The notes: generated by a model not told the origin, from the sequence alone. A stretch of 64,000 bases of DNA from Sporolactobacillus sp. STSJ-5 (GCF_024385605.1 NZ_JANFOJ010000008.1:96725-160724); one strand, 5' to 3'; counted from the stretch's first letter, positions 43,556 to 52,693 are shown. Program-made: numbers and translations.

Positions 43556-44929
43556 ATGGCTGCAACAGAAGGAAAGAAGGAATCACTCCGGCGCGGATTA
43601 TTGCCGCGCCACATTATGCTTATGGCTATGGCCGGAATGATCGGCACAGGTATTTTTAAAGGAAGCGGCGATACCCTGAATATCGCCGGCCCGAGTGTCA
43701 CGATCGCGTACTTGGTATGCGGGTTGATTTTGTTTATCGTTATGGTCGCGCTTGCCGAGATGGCGATCGCTTATCCGGGGCTTAACATGCAGCATTTGAT
43801 GCATAAAGCATTCGGTTTCCGCACGTCGATCATGATCGGCTGGCTGTACTGGATCAACTGGATGATTGTGACCGTTGTTGAAGTGCTTGCAGCGGGCAGC
43901 TTTCTTAATTATTGGCTTCCAGGTGTGCCCCTATGGGTACTTGCCGGTCTATGCGGTCTGTTTATTATCGGTATCAATCTTTTTCAGGTCAGCCTTTACG
44001 GTGAATTTGAATTCTGGTTCGCCGGAATCAAAATCGGTGCGATTATCGTGTTTATTATTCTCGGCTTGTTGATTCTGTTTGGCATCATTCCGAGTCCGGC
44101 CAATCCGACGAAGAACCTGTTCGGTTACGGCGGCTTTTTCCCGCACGGGTTCGGCGGAATGATTTCTGCACTTCTCGTTGTTATTTTTTCATATGGCGGC
44201 TCCGAATTGATTGGTTTGACGGTAACGGAAGCCAAAGACGTGGAGCATGTTCTGCCGAAGGTCATAAAGAGCGTTGTATCACGGGTGATCATGTTCTATA
44301 TTTTGCCGATCATCATTATTTGCGGCATGATGCCGTGGAGCAGTGTCTCTGCCACGGAAAGCAGTCCGTTCGTTCAAGTGTTTGAAGCAGTCGGTCTGCC
44401 CGGCGTACCGCATTTGATGAACTTTGTGTTGCTGACAGCCGTGCTTTCGGCAGCAAATTCAGGAATTTATGCGACAACGCGGACGCTGTATGCCATGGCT
44501 GAACGCGGCGAAGCGCCAGGCTTTGTGCGCAAGCTGTCAAAAAGTGGTGTGCCGCTTGGCGGGATTGCGTTGACGACAAGTTTTCTAGCTGTCGGTGTTG
44601 TGCTGGCGTACTTATCGCCAAGTCAGATTATCAATCAATTGATGAGCATCCCCGGATTCACCATTTGTCTTGTCTGGATCGCCATCTGCGCGGCTGAATT
44701 GAAGCTGCGCCCCAGCTATAAACAGCTTCCATTTTTCAAAATGGCCGGATTCCCATACATGACCATTGTCGGGTTGGTTTCATTGTCATTAATCTTTGTG
44801 ACATTCGTCCTCAATGCAGCCAATCGGGTAGGAACGCTGACCTGTCTTGCCATTATGGTGATCTTGATTGTCGTTTCATTTCTAGTGAAAAATGAAGCAA
44901 AATCGCACGAAAGTGAAAATTTGTCTTAA
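43556..44929 (+). CDS. APC-superfamily amino acid permease
   Basis: A 457-residue protein with 12 predicted helices and amino acid transporter landmarks: MIGTGIFKGSGDTL (helix 1), VALAEMAIAYP, SYGGSELIGLTVTEAKD and AANSGIYATTRTLYAMAERG. This is the AAT/proline-specific-permease-type branch, a proton symporter for uptake. The specific amino acid is not clear. AAAGGA precedes the ATG. A terminator follows at once, so it is monocistronic. Confidence 0.9.
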   Translation: MAATEGKKESLRRGLLPRHIMLMAMAGMIGTGIFKGSGDTLNIAGPSVTIAYLVCGLILFIVMVALAEMAIAYPGLNMQHLMHKAFGFRTSIMIGWLYWINWMIVTVVEVLAAGSFLNYWLPGVPLWVLAGLCGLFIIGINLFQVSLYGEFEFWFAGIKIGAIIVFIILGLLILFGIIPSPANPTKNLFGYGGFFPHGFGGMISALLVVIFSYGGSELIGLTVTEAKDVEHVLPKVIKSVVSRVIMFYILPIIIICGMMPWSSVSATESSPFVQVFEAVGLPGVPHLMNFVLLTAVLSAANSGIYATTRTLYAMAERGEAPGFVRKLSKSGVPLGGIALTTSFLAVGVVLAYLSPSQIINQLMSIPGFTICLVWIAICAAELKLRPSYKQLPFFKMAGFPYMTIVGLVSLSLIFVTFVLNAANRVGTLTCLAIMVILIVVSFLVKNEAKSHESENLS

Positions 44930-44942
44930 ATGTGGACTGAAT

Positions 44943-44974
44943 AAAGAGGCTGTCCTTTGCGGATGGCCTCTTTT
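44943..44974 (+). terminator. Terminator after the permease
   Basis: AAAGAGGC pairs with GCCTCTTT, followed by TTTACG. Confidence 0.85.
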
Positions 44975-45025
44975 ACGTTAATGACTGAATAAAATCGCAA
45001 ATCTATAGGAAAAGTGATAAACAAG

Positions 45026-45195
45026 TGAAAGTTCAACCGAAGAGAGAAAAAGTTGAGCCGAACACTCGAAAAGTTAGGCCGAATGCATAAAAAGTTAAAC
45101 CAAAGAGTGAGAAAGTTAGACCGAAAAGAAGCAGTTCAACCGAACACTCGGAAAGTTGACCCCACGCCATCAAAAGTTCAACCGAAGAGAGGAAA
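45026..45195. repeat. Short array of AAAGTTNAACCGAA modules at 21-bp spacing
   Basis: Eight GTT cores start at 45031, 45052, 45073, 45094, 45115, 45134, 45155 and 45176, spaced 21, 21, 21, 21, 19, 21 and 21 bp. The core AAAGTTNNRCCGAA is the same family as the 82-bp array at 32.8 kb but shows no higher-order unit. It follows a terminator by about 50 bp. Confidence 0.92.
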
Positions 45196-45294
45196 CTTAG
45201 CAGGAATTAACAGAGAAATTATTGTTTTCCGCTTTCGCATTTCTGATTTCACGATAAAATGAAGAGAAAAGAAAGTTAGGGGAGACGATGGGCT

Positions 45295-45732
45295 ATGGAA
45301 ATTTTTAAAGGAACGATGAATCAATTGGACGCACTCGTCGATCTGGAGCTCGAATTGTGGCCGCATGACACGCGCGATCAATTGCTTGAGAAAACGCAGG
45401 AGCAGCTTCATTCCGCTGATCATGTGTTTTACATGATCAAACAAGAACGATCATTTATTGCGTTTATCCATACGTCGATCCGAAAGGGTTATGTTGAGAG
45501 AGCAGCTGCGAGCCCAACTGGATACATAGAAGGAATTTATGTGAAGCCCGATTTCAGACGAAAGGGTGTTGCACAAAATTTGGTGGAAGCAGCAGAGCTG
45601 TGGGCGAAGGCCAAGGGCTGCAAGCAAATCGGTTCGGACACGGAGCTGTCGAATCAGCCCGGCTATTCGTTTCATATTGAAGCCGGCTTTCACGAAGCGA
45701 ATCGAACGATTTCTTTTATTAAAGATTTGTAA
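45295..45732 (+). CDS. GNAT acetyltransferase resembling aminoglycoside AAC(6')-I
   Basis: A 145-residue GNAT protein. The sequence follows the AAC(6')-I enzymes closely: AFIHTSIRKGYVE, SPTGYIEGIYVKPDFRRKG (acetyl-CoA loop), AAELWAKAKGC, SDTELSNQPGYSFH and GFHEANRTISFIKDL. AAC(6')-I enzymes acetylate the 6'-amino group of kanamycin-type aminoglycosides. Chromosomal homologues in soil Bacilli may have another natural substrate, so resistance is not certain. GGGGAGA lies before the ATG. Confidence 0.82.
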   Translation: MEIFKGTMNQLDALVDLELELWPHDTRDQLLEKTQEQLHSADHVFYMIKQERSFIAFIHTSIRKGYVERAAASPTGYIEGIYVKPDFRRKGVAQNLVEAAELWAKAKGCKQIGSDTELSNQPGYSFHIEAGFHEANRTISFIKDL

Positions 45733-45852
45733 ACGGTGCGGATCATCTTAGAACGGGAACATTTTGATAAAGATCCTCGCATGGTGCAGTAAGGACTGAG
45801 TGGGCTGATTTTTATGGAGAAATGATAGTTGATGAACAGGCTGTAAATACTA

Positions 45853-45872
45853 TGACGTATAATTATACGTCA
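45853..45872. promoter_or_regulatory. Perfect 20-bp palindrome upstream of the GCL-like gene
   Basis: TGACGTATAATTATACGTCA is self-complementary over all 20 bases, 128 bp before the gene start. It looks like a repressor or activator site; the binding protein is unknown. Nothing else is seen in 45733-45999. Confidence 0.6.
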
Positions 45873-45999
45873 ACCAATAGTTAATGTTGATTGAAATGGT
45901 ATATCTGGGTTGGGGTGTCGTAGATCTTATTTGAATTGATGCTGTTTATAAATCAAGACTGTTGGTGAAATGTTCAATCAAAAAGATGGAGAATAAACA

Positions 46000-47385
46000 A
46001 TGAACAAATCTGTCATCATAAACGCCTTGTATGATCGCTATATTACGCCAACTACTGACAAGAGAGAAAGATCTATTGGCATTGAAATTGAAATGCCAAT
46101 TATTCATATGGATGCGCAGCCCGTCAATTTTTCAGTGGTACACCAACTGACCTCAGCCTTTGCCGATCGTTTTCACATGGAGGCATTGGGAAGAGATGAT
46201 GAAGGACATGTTTATTTGCTTGAGAATCCCGAATTTGGTGATTCACTATCGTATGATTGCTCTTACAACACATTGGAGATTTCACTTGGAAAGGGAAGAG
46301 ACCTTTTCGCTTTAAATGAGCGGTTCAGCACGTACTATCGCTTTATCAACCGCTTTCTTCGACCTTTTCGTCATTCGCTGACAGGAATGGGTGTAAATCC
46401 TTATCGTAATAGTAACCACAGCACCCCAATTCCTAATGAACGTTATCGGATGCTGTATCATTTTTTAGGACTCTATAAGCACTATACGCATCCCGATTTC
46501 TTTCATACCTATCCTAATTTTGGAATGTTTTCCAATGCATCGCAAGTGCAAATTGATATTCACGAATCAGAATTGTTAGATACCATTCAAACGTTCGAAA
46601 AGCTGGAACCGATTAAGGCACTGCTCTTTTCGAATTCGGTCATGCCTGAGGAAGAAGGCAATGCGATTTGCGTTCGTGATATGTTGTGGGAAAACAGTAT
46701 GCATGGGCTGAATCCGAAGAACGTTGGTTTTTATAAGCAGAATTTGACTTCCGTAGAGGATTTGCTTGATTATATGCAGCAGGAGAGCATTTATTGTGTG
46801 ATGCGGAATGAAATCTATATTAATTTTACGCCGACTCCTGTCTCTGACTATTTCAGCGGCGGTGATCGGGTTGGTGAATTTTGGAACGGTTCAGACTATC
46901 AAAAAATCGCTTTTACACCGGAAATTGAAGATTTGCAGTATCTAAGAACATTCAAGCTGGAAGATTTAACGTATCGCGGTACCATTGAGTTTCGCAGCAG
47001 CTGCTGCCAGCCTATCAAGTATAACATGACCGTAGCAGCGTTTCATGTTGGTCTTATTGAAATGCTTCCGCAACTAAAAGAACTGTTTGCGCAAGATCAT
47101 GTGTTATACGGTCATGGGCAGGATGCTGAGGCGCTGCGTAAGGCTTTCTGCAAGGGGATGATGTTGGAATTCATTGACAGAGATCAATTGCAACATTTGA
47201 TCCTGTCCATTCTTGATCTTGCTCAAATCGGTCTTGAAAGACGTGGCAAAAAAGAATCAATTTTTTTAGAACCGCTTTATGACCGAGCTGATCGGATGAC
47301 CAATCCCGCGACCGAGTATTTGCGTGCTTTGTCAGACGGAATACCGATGGATGTGCTTGTTCGGCAGTATGCAGAAATTGACTAA
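46000..47385 (+). CDS. Glutamate-cysteine ligase-like ATP-dependent carboxylate-amine ligase
   Basis: A 461-residue protein of the GCS2-related family. Landmarks are GIEIEMPIIH near the N-terminus (metal-binding glutamates), YDCSYNTLEISLGKG, SQVQIDI and RGTIEFRSSCCQP. Related enzymes join glutamate to cysteine or similar amines using ATP. No gshB or gshF partner is adjacent, so the product, gamma-glutamylcysteine or another peptide, is open. In the same window are CoA-disulfide reductases and a glutaredoxin, so a thiol role would fit. AGATGGAGA precedes the ATG. The gene is followed by two similar terminators. Confidence 0.8.
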   Translation: MNKSVIINALYDRYITPTTDKRERSIGIEIEMPIIHMDAQPVNFSVVHQLTSAFADRFHMEALGRDDEGHVYLLENPEFGDSLSYDCSYNTLEISLGKGRDLFALNERFSTYYRFINRFLRPFRHSLTGMGVNPYRNSNHSTPIPNERYRMLYHFLGLYKHYTHPDFFHTYPNFGMFSNASQVQIDIHESELLDTIQTFEKLEPIKALLFSNSVMPEEEGNAICVRDMLWENSMHGLNPKNVGFYKQNLTSVEDLLDYMQQESIYCVMRNEIYINFTPTPVSDYFSGGDRVGEFWNGSDYQKIAFTPEIEDLQYLRTFKLEDLTYRGTIEFRSSCCQPIKYNMTVAAFHVGLIEMLPQLKELFAQDHVLYGHGQDAEALRKAFCKGMMLEFIDRDQLQHLILSILDLAQIGLERRGKKESIFLEPLYDRADRMTNPATEYLRALSDGIPMDVLVRQYAEID

Positions 47386-47481
47386 GGTCGAATCATTTTT
47401 GATGTGTTCATATTGCAAATAATTCGTCTCATCTGTTTTTGGAGATGCTGATCAAAATGCTCGCCATCTGCTGGAATTAAT

Positions 47482-47517
47482 AAAAAACCGGGCGTTTTTT
47501 TTTGCCCGGTTTTTCTT
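47482..47517 (+). terminator. Terminator after the GCL-like gene
   Basis: AAAAACCGGGC pairs with GCCCGGTTTTT; the loop is all T. A near copy is at 47701-47735. Confidence 0.88.
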
Positions 47518-47592
47518 ACAAGTAAAAAAAGTATAAAATTTTGCCCCGTATTTAAACGGATAAACAAGTGTCTTGGCCGAGAATCAAAGCAG

Positions 47593-47612
47593 AGGTGCGA
47601 GACGCCTGCGGG
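47593..47612. repeat. Short dispersed element AGGTGCGAGA(N2)CCTGCGGG, copy 2
   Basis: AGGTGCGAGACGCCTGCGGG matches the copy at 8001-8020 at 18 of 20 positions. It lies between two near-identical terminator hairpins. Confidence 0.45.
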
Positions 47613-47700
47613 TGCGGTCCTGTTGATCGCGTACCAGCGAGCAACCGAAGCGATGATTCAGCACCGTAAAAACACAAACCAATCACATATGGATGGAGAA

Positions 47701-47735
47701 TAAAAACCGGGCGTTTTTTTGCTCGGTTTTTCTTA
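47701..47735. terminator. Second copy of the ACCGGGC terminator
   Basis: AAAAACCGGGC...GCTCGGTTTTTCTTA repeats the hairpin 220 bp upstream with one change in the stem. It may end the minus-strand cupin gene as well. Confidence 0.75.
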
Positions 47736-47763
47736 TTAATGAAATTCCTCACCCGCATTAATC

Positions 47764-48393
47764 TTATGAGAACGTACTCGGATTCGGATTCGCTGCAGCG
47801 GGACCGGCAAAATAACTCTGGTGCTGCTGGGTGCTCGGCTGCACTGGATGGGCATTCGGTACATTGGCGCTTGCACAGTCTGTTGGGGGACCGAGAATGG
47901 TTGACTTGCGAATCGGCGCAACGGTTTGCGCGTAGGCAGTTGGGTCAATACAATAAGCTCGGTTCATCACCTCTGCCGGTGTAAATCGCAGAAAATCAGA
48001 ACCTAAAACAACATCAGGAGTGGGCACGTCAAAAATAGTGAGCAGATGGACATCATCAGTCAAAGCGATAATCCAGTGAAACCAGCCCCTCGGAAGCATC
48101 GAAACCTCGCCGGGACCGATTTGATAACTCATCAACTTTTGCGTGAAGGGGTTGAACACCGACGTAATCACGGAACCGCTGATCATGTAGACCATTTCTG
48201 AAGCATTGGGATGCCAGTGAGGCTGAATAATGATGCCACGGGTCATATGGGCATTAAAAAAACCGTTTTTTATTTCCGGAAATTGCGGACCGAACAATTG
48301 GCTGATGTAATTTTTTGTATCACGCCGTTCTGTGATCGTTTTTGTCGAGTCTGCGGATAAGCGGAAAGCGGGATCAGATGGATTTACTTGCAT
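47764..48393 (-). CDS. Single-domain cupin protein (oxalate-decarboxylase-like fold)
   Basis: A 209-residue protein. Residues about 50-150 are a cupin barrel with the metal-binding pattern PHWHPNASEMVYMISG and a second GEVSMLPRGWFHW motif, like one half of oxalate decarboxylases. The C-terminal 55 residues are rich in Pro, Ala, Ser and Gln and probably disordered. The ATG at 48393 follows GGAGG by 9 nt; the ATG at 48402 is too close. Such proteins in spore formers can be coat components, an inference. Confidence 0.82.
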   Translation of the reverse strand: MQVNPSDPAFRLSADSTKTITERRDTKNYISQLFGPQFPEIKNGFFNAHMTRGIIIQPHWHPNASEMVYMISGSVITSVFNPFTQKLMSYQIGPGEVSMLPRGWFHWIIALTDDVHLLTIFDVPTPDVVLGSDFLRFTPAEVMNRAYCIDPTAYAQTVAPIRKSTILGPPTDCASANVPNAHPVQPSTQQHQSYFAGPAAANPNPSTFS

Positions 48394-48471
48394 GCGCGTC
48401 ATCCTCCATTTTTAATGGGCTAAACGCTATACCGTATGACAAGGCATGATGGAGGGTTCCTCTATTCCAAA

Positions 48472-49350
48472 TTAATTCTGTTCGTTCGGCTCAACATGAA
48501 CATGTACATCAAAAACATCGTACTTGTCCATCAGCACTTTCTCGACTTGCGATGAGATTTGGTGTGCTTCCCTAAGCCCCATGTCCGGATGGACAACGAT
48601 GACTAAATCGATGACCGTATTGTTACCATAGGTCCTGCCACGGATATCGCGAACACCTTCAACGCCCGAGACAGAATGAACAATCTGATCAAACGAGCTT
48701 AAGAGTTCATCGTCAAAGCCGTCGGACAGGTTGTAGGATGACTCTCTGAAAATATCCCACGCCGTTTTGCAGATCAGGACGCCGATCAAAAGAGCAACAA
48801 CCGAATCAAGCCATGGAAGATGGAGCTGCGTGCCAATGATACCGGCGCTCGCACCGACGCTGACCCATGCGTCAGACAAATTATCTTTAGCTGCCGCCAG
48901 CACGGACGCGCTCTTTGTCCGCATGGATAATCGTTTATTGTACGCGTAAACGAAAAACATGACCGCGGCACAAAATAAGCCGACCCATGCAGCGAGAAGA
49001 TCCGGCCTTTCCTCATGCCCTGTAAAAATTGATTTTGCACCGTCGAAGAATACCTGAACGCCAACAGCCATCATGACAAAAGAGGCAAACAACGAAGCAA
49101 TGGTTTCGCTGCGCCAATGACCGTATGGATGGTCGCTGTCTGCCGGACGCTGGGAAAGACGCAGGCCGACCAGCACGGCAGCTGATGCAACAATATCGGT
49201 CACATTATTAAATCCGTCGGCGCTGAGTGCCCGTGATCCCATGGTGAGACCGACAAATAATTTCAGTGCTGATAGAACGAGATAGGTAATAATGCTGATG
49301 ATTGCGCCGCGCTCACTTAATTTTAAGTTCAAGTATTTATCTTGAATCAT
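48472..49350 (-). CDS. Cation diffusion facilitator (CDF) metal exporter
   Basis: A 292-residue protein: six helices with ADGFNNVTD and KDNLSDAWVS, the histidine/aspartate metal-binding motifs of helices 2 and 5, plus DHPYGHWRSE in the cytosolic loop. A C-terminal cytosolic domain of about 90 residues (VSGVEGVRDIRGRTYG, VHVEPNEQ) follows. It exports divalent metals by proton exchange. The N in the helix-2 motif points to the Mn/Fe-type branch more than Zn, with moderate certainty. The ATG at 49350 follows TAGGGTG. Confidence 0.88.
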   Translation of the reverse strand: MIQDKYLNLKLSERGAIISIITYLVLSALKLFVGLTMGSRALSADGFNNVTDIVASAAVLVGLRLSQRPADSDHPYGHWRSETIASLFASFVMMAVGVQVFFDGAKSIFTGHEERPDLLAAWVGLFCAAVMFFVYAYNKRLSMRTKSASVLAAAKDNLSDAWVSVGASAGIIGTQLHLPWLDSVVALLIGVLICKTAWDIFRESSYNLSDGFDDELLSSFDQIVHSVSGVEGVRDIRGRTYGNNTVIDLVIVVHPDMGLREAHQISSQVEKVLMDKYDVFDVHVHVEPNEQN

Positions 49351-49484
49351 TACAAACACCCTAACTTTCTTTTTTGCTAAGCCGTTTACATAAAATCTTT
49401 TGCTATAATGGAAAAAATATGATTTAAGCTCATATCCTAATACCCCAAAAGAGAACGTGCAAATCCAAGCCAGGAGGTTATTTT

Positions 49485-49871
49485 ATGATTGGCAATTCAT
49501 TTGATGCCAGTTTTCAAGGCATGCAGATTTTGTTTTACATTGGATTTTTCGCTGTTATTGCAATCATCGTAGTAAGTGCTGTAAAAGGGATGGCGACGTG
49601 GTCTTCGAATGAGCAAAAACCACGACTCCGCGTACATGCCTCGGTGGTGGCGAAACGAACACAGACTTCAGGCGGAAATCAAACAATGGTTTCCACAAAC
49701 TATTATGCCACATTTGAAGTCGAAAGCGGAGATCGGATGGAGTTTCGCCTAAACGGCTCTGAATACGGTGAACTAGCCGAAGGAGATCGTGGCATGCTTG
49801 ATTTTCAAGGAACCAGATTTCAAGGCTTTACGCGTGAATCAGAGAACGCAGACGCGCAATATCACGATTGA
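49485..49871 (+). CDS. DUF2500 membrane-anchored protein
   Basis: A 128-residue protein with one N-terminal helix (about 13-37) and a beta-rich cytosolic or external domain: RLRVHASVVAKRTQTSG, TNYYATFEVESGDRMEF (in part) and GDRGMLDFQGTRF. This is the DUF2500 family; function unknown. AGGAGG precedes the ATG. The stop is 139 nt before trpB, without an obvious terminator. Confidence 0.85.
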   Translation: MIGNSFDASFQGMQILFYIGFFAVIAIIVVSAVKGMATWSSNEQKPRLRVHASVVAKRTQTSGGNQTMVSTNYYATFEVESGDRMEFRLNGSEYGELAEGDRGMLDFQGTRFQGFTRESENADAQYHD

Positions 49872-50010
49872 TGCAAAAGTTTGGAAAATTTGTGCCAGTC
49901 AATTCATTCACCTTGACTTTATCAGCAATTTATCAGAAACTTATAGAGCACCACATTTTCGGCATCTTCCATAGGGCGGATGCGAAAAAAAGAACAGGAG
50001 CTGAGTAGAG

Positions 50011-51186
50011 ATGAGTAAGAGTATGAGCGTAGTAACAGAGGCAGGAACATTTGGTGAATTCGGCGGAAGCTATGTACCGGAGGAATTGCAAAAGGTTTTA
50101 GCGAAGATCGCCGAGGCGTTCGACAGGTACAAGGATGATCCTGAATTCAACGAGGAATTGCATTATTATTTGAAAGAATATGTGGGGCGTGAAAATCCGC
50201 TGACGTTTGCGAGGAATCTGACGGAACAAGCGGGCGGCGCGAAAATCTATCTGAAAAGAGAAGATTTGAATCACACTGGCGCGCACAAAATTAATAACAC
50301 AATCGGCCAGATTTTACTGGCGAAACGGATGGGCGCAAAACGGATTATTGCCGAGACCGGTGCCGGACAGCATGGTGTCGCAACGGCGACTGTAGCCGCT
50401 CTGTTTGGATTGCCATGTACGATTTATATGGGTAAATATGATACCGAACGCCAAGCATTGAACGTCTTCAGGATGGAACTGCTTGGCGCCGAAGTCGTTC
50501 CTGTAGAAAAAGGGCAAGGACGCCTGAAGGATGCCGTTGATGTTGCATTAGGCGACTTGGTTCAAAACCATGAGACGACTTACTACCTGCTTGGTTCAGC
50601 GGTCGGACCGCATCCTTATCCGACGATGGTTCACCACTTTCAATCCGTGATCAGCGAAGAGTCGAAACGCCAGATTTTGGAGAAGGAAGGCAAGTTACCA
50701 GCTGCGGTTGTTGCTTGTGTCGGCGGTGGCAGCAACGCGATCGGTGCGTTTGCCCATTATATTGACGAACCAAGCGTCCGTCTTGTCGGTGTGGAGCCTG
50801 TTGAGGCAGCAAGCATTGCTGAAGGAGTGCCGGCGGTTATCCACGGATTTAAGTGTTACGCCCTGGTGGACGAAAATAATAATCCAAAGCCAACCTATTC
50901 CATTGCTGCTGGCCTGGATTATCCAGGCGTCGGACCGGAGCACAGTTATTTGAAGGCATCCGGCCGCGGTGAATATGTGACCGTGACCGGTCAAGAAGCG
51001 CTTGATGCATTCTTGAATCTTTCTAAGGTTGAGGGAATTATTCCGGCGCTGGAAAGCGCGCATGCCGTAGCTTATGCAATGAAACTTGCAAAGACGCTGC
51101 CGAAGGACGAAAGTATCATCGTCAACCTTTCCGGCCGTGGCGATAAAGATGTGAAGCAAGTATATGAGATGCTGCAGAAAAAATAA
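50011..51186 (+). CDS. trpB: Tryptophan synthase beta chain, standalone
   Basis: A 391-residue PLP enzyme with the TrpB hallmarks: [27 protein letters not shown] with the PLP lysine K93, [21 protein letters not shown] and the phosphate loop [10 protein letters not shown]. It makes tryptophan from indole and serine. No trpA or other trp gene flanks it, so it either salvages indole alone or pairs with a distant alpha subunit. The sequence is of the TrpB1 type that normally binds TrpA. AGGAG lies about 11 nt before the ATG. A terminator follows. Confidence 0.95.
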   Translation: MSKSMSVVTEAGTFGEFGGSYVPEELQKVLAKIAEAFDRYKDDPEFNEELHYYLKEYVGRENPLTFARNLTEQAGGAKIYLKREDLNHTGAHKINNTIGQILLAKRMGAKRIIAETGAGQHGVATATVAALFGLPCTIYMGKYDTERQALNVFRMELLGAEVVPVEKGQGRLKDAVDVALGDLVQNHETTYYLLGSAVGPHPYPTMVHHFQSVISEESKRQILEKEGKLPAAVVACVGGGSNAIGAFAHYIDEPSVRLVGVEPVEAASIAEGVPAVIHGFKCYALVDENNNPKPTYSIAAGLDYPGVGPEHSYLKASGRGEYVTVTGQEALDAFLNLSKVEGIIPALESAHAVAYAMKLAKTLPKDESIIVNLSGRGDKDVKQVYEMLQKK

Positions 51187-51224
51187 AAATGACTATGCGA
51201 TCTGAAAAATAGATAGATGAAACA

Positions 51225-51271
51225 AAAAAGGCGGCTTGGCATTCAAATCGAATGCTTGGGCCGCTTTTTTT
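51225..51271 (+). terminator. Terminator after trpB
   Basis: AAAAAGGCGGC pairs with GCCGCTTTTT around an inner GCATTC/GAATGC stem, then T7. Confidence 0.93.
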
Positions 51272-51296
51272 CTATGCATGCGTTAGCGAATGGTGT

Positions 51297-51537
51297 GGAC
51301 GATCAGGTAGCGCCCAATCTGAGAAATAAAGGGAGAAATTCCGTTTAATTAAAAAATGAATGAAAAAATTGTATAAATAGACGGAGAAATTCCGCTTATC
51401 GAACCGAAGAACGTGAAAATGGAGGCTTTTTCTTTGCATAACCGGAAAAATTACCCTTATTTACCCGCGAAGCAAGTGCCATGATGCATATAAGCGGAAA
51501 ATTTCCGCTTATTTTACTCGTTACTTAATTAAGGACA
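51297..51537. repeat. Long dispersed repeat, copy 2 (AGCGGAAAAATTCCGCT family)
   Basis: Collinear with 1420-1655 over its whole length in the same orientation, with scattered substitutions and few length changes. It starts 26 bp after a terminator and lies between convergent genes, as copy 1 does. From 51538 to 51733 there is only sequence with GAAAGCTACCGCATCCTGCGG-like pieces (shown: CGAAAGCTACCGCATCCTGC) and no gene. Confidence 0.85.
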
Positions 51538-51733
51538 CATTGCCTTATGAAATCGAGATGTCTGTTCAAGCACAAGGTGGATGATTCAATACTGCATTTG
51601 GAGCAAAGAAACTTTCGCTAAGAACGCGAAAACCATCACGTCCTGTGAAAGTACGTCCTGCACGCAACACGAAAGCTACCGCATCCTGCGGAAGTAAAGA
51701 CCTGACGCGTTCTACTGAGTTTTTATAAATGTG

Positions 51734-52234
51734 TTAGTAAATGGCTTTAGCGATTGCCTCAAGTTCATCAACAACAGCATGAATTGGTTTTTGCGTATTG
51801 ATTTCCAAAGTGGCCCCGGCACGAAGAAGCGGTTCAACTGCGGTACAGTCACTTATGATCCGTTCTCGATCTTCTGACGTTTTTCCAAAGGGATTATTAT
51901 TACGCGTTTTGACACGCTCAAGGATGGTTTCGAGAGGTGCAGACAAGAGTACAATGACATCGAATTGAGGGTAAAATTTGCTCTGATTGCGGACGCAGCC
52001 GGAGATAAACACTATGCCTTCATCATGCTTTGAAAGAAGCTCGTTTATGCGCTCTTCATGCCACAGCTGTTCAAAACCCTGCCCACCGGCAAGCGGCACC
52101 TCCATACTGAATCCATCATAGTCGGTGTCGACAACGGTGTATCCTCTGCGCGCCAGTTCAATCAACGTGGTGGATTTTCCGGTGCCGGACATACCCGTTA
52201 TGAAGATGACGTTTTTTTTCGGATGCTCGTTCAT
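51734..52234 (-). CDS. Small P-loop nucleotide or shikimate-kinase-like kinase
   Basis: A 166-residue protein with Walker A GMSGTGKST (residues 14-22), VVDTDYDGF after the second strand, the VFISGCVRNQ strand and a lid-like RVKTRNNNPFGKT. This is the adenylate/shikimate kinase-like fold; small bacterial members phosphorylate unknown small molecules. The substrate cannot be told. AAGGAGA precedes the ATG. The next minus-strand gene begins 28 nt upstream of it and may be co-transcribed. Confidence 0.8.
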   Translation of the reverse strand: MNEHPKKNVIFITGMSGTGKSTTLIELARRGYTVVDTDYDGFSMEVPLAGGQGFEQLWHEERINELLSKHDEGIVFISGCVRNQSKFYPQFDVIVLLSAPLETILERVKTRNNNPFGKTSEDRERIISDCTAVEPLLRAGATLEINTQKPIHAVVDELEAIAKAIY

Positions 52235-52261
52235 ATAGAAATCTCCTTTAAATAAAGTCCG

Positions 52262-52693
52262 TTATTGTACCTTAACAGAGAATACATAATCAGAACTGCC
52301 GCGCGTCCATTGTGATTGGAGGAGGATAACATAGGTTCCTGGTTTTTTCGGAAGTGTGATTTGACTTTTGTGGACAGCCAGTTCCGGTCCAGTTTTACGG
52401 TCACGCCAGATGTACGCCATAAGCTTTGGATTGGAATGATCGGCAAAATTAATTTTCGCTTTTGTGCCTGGTTTGATCACTTTGGTGTGCAACATGTTAA
52501 ATATAATGTCTGAATGACCGGATACTCGATTAAGATAGAATAATCCATAGTACCAATTATAATTTTTTTCTACCGTTTCTATCCGAGCATGATTCACCGT
52601 GACAATGGCAGTTGGCGGTTCATGTTTAGATAAAAGTGTGCCCCCAGCAAACAAAAGCAGTACGCACAAAATTACCCATCTAACTATTTTCAT
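52262..52693 (-). CDS. Secreted or membrane-anchored protein of unknown function
   Basis: A 143-residue protein with a classical N-terminal signal or anchor (MKIVRWVILCVLLLFAGG) without a clear lipobox, then a beta-rich outside domain (TAIVTVNHARIETVEKNYNW in part; KPGTYVILLQSQWTRGSSDY). I do not recognise a family. The ATG at 52693 follows GGAGG; an upstream GTG or TTG would add nine charged residues. It lies just upstream of the kinase gene on the same strand and is divergent from the GNAT gene. Confidence 0.7.
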   Translation of the reverse strand: MKIVRWVILCVLLLFAGGTLLSKHEPPTAIVTVNHARIETVEKNYNWYYGLFYLNRVSGHSDIIFNMLHTKVIKPGTKAKINFADHSNPKLMAYIWRDRKTGPELAVHKSQITLPKKPGTYVILLQSQWTRGSSDYVFSVKVQ

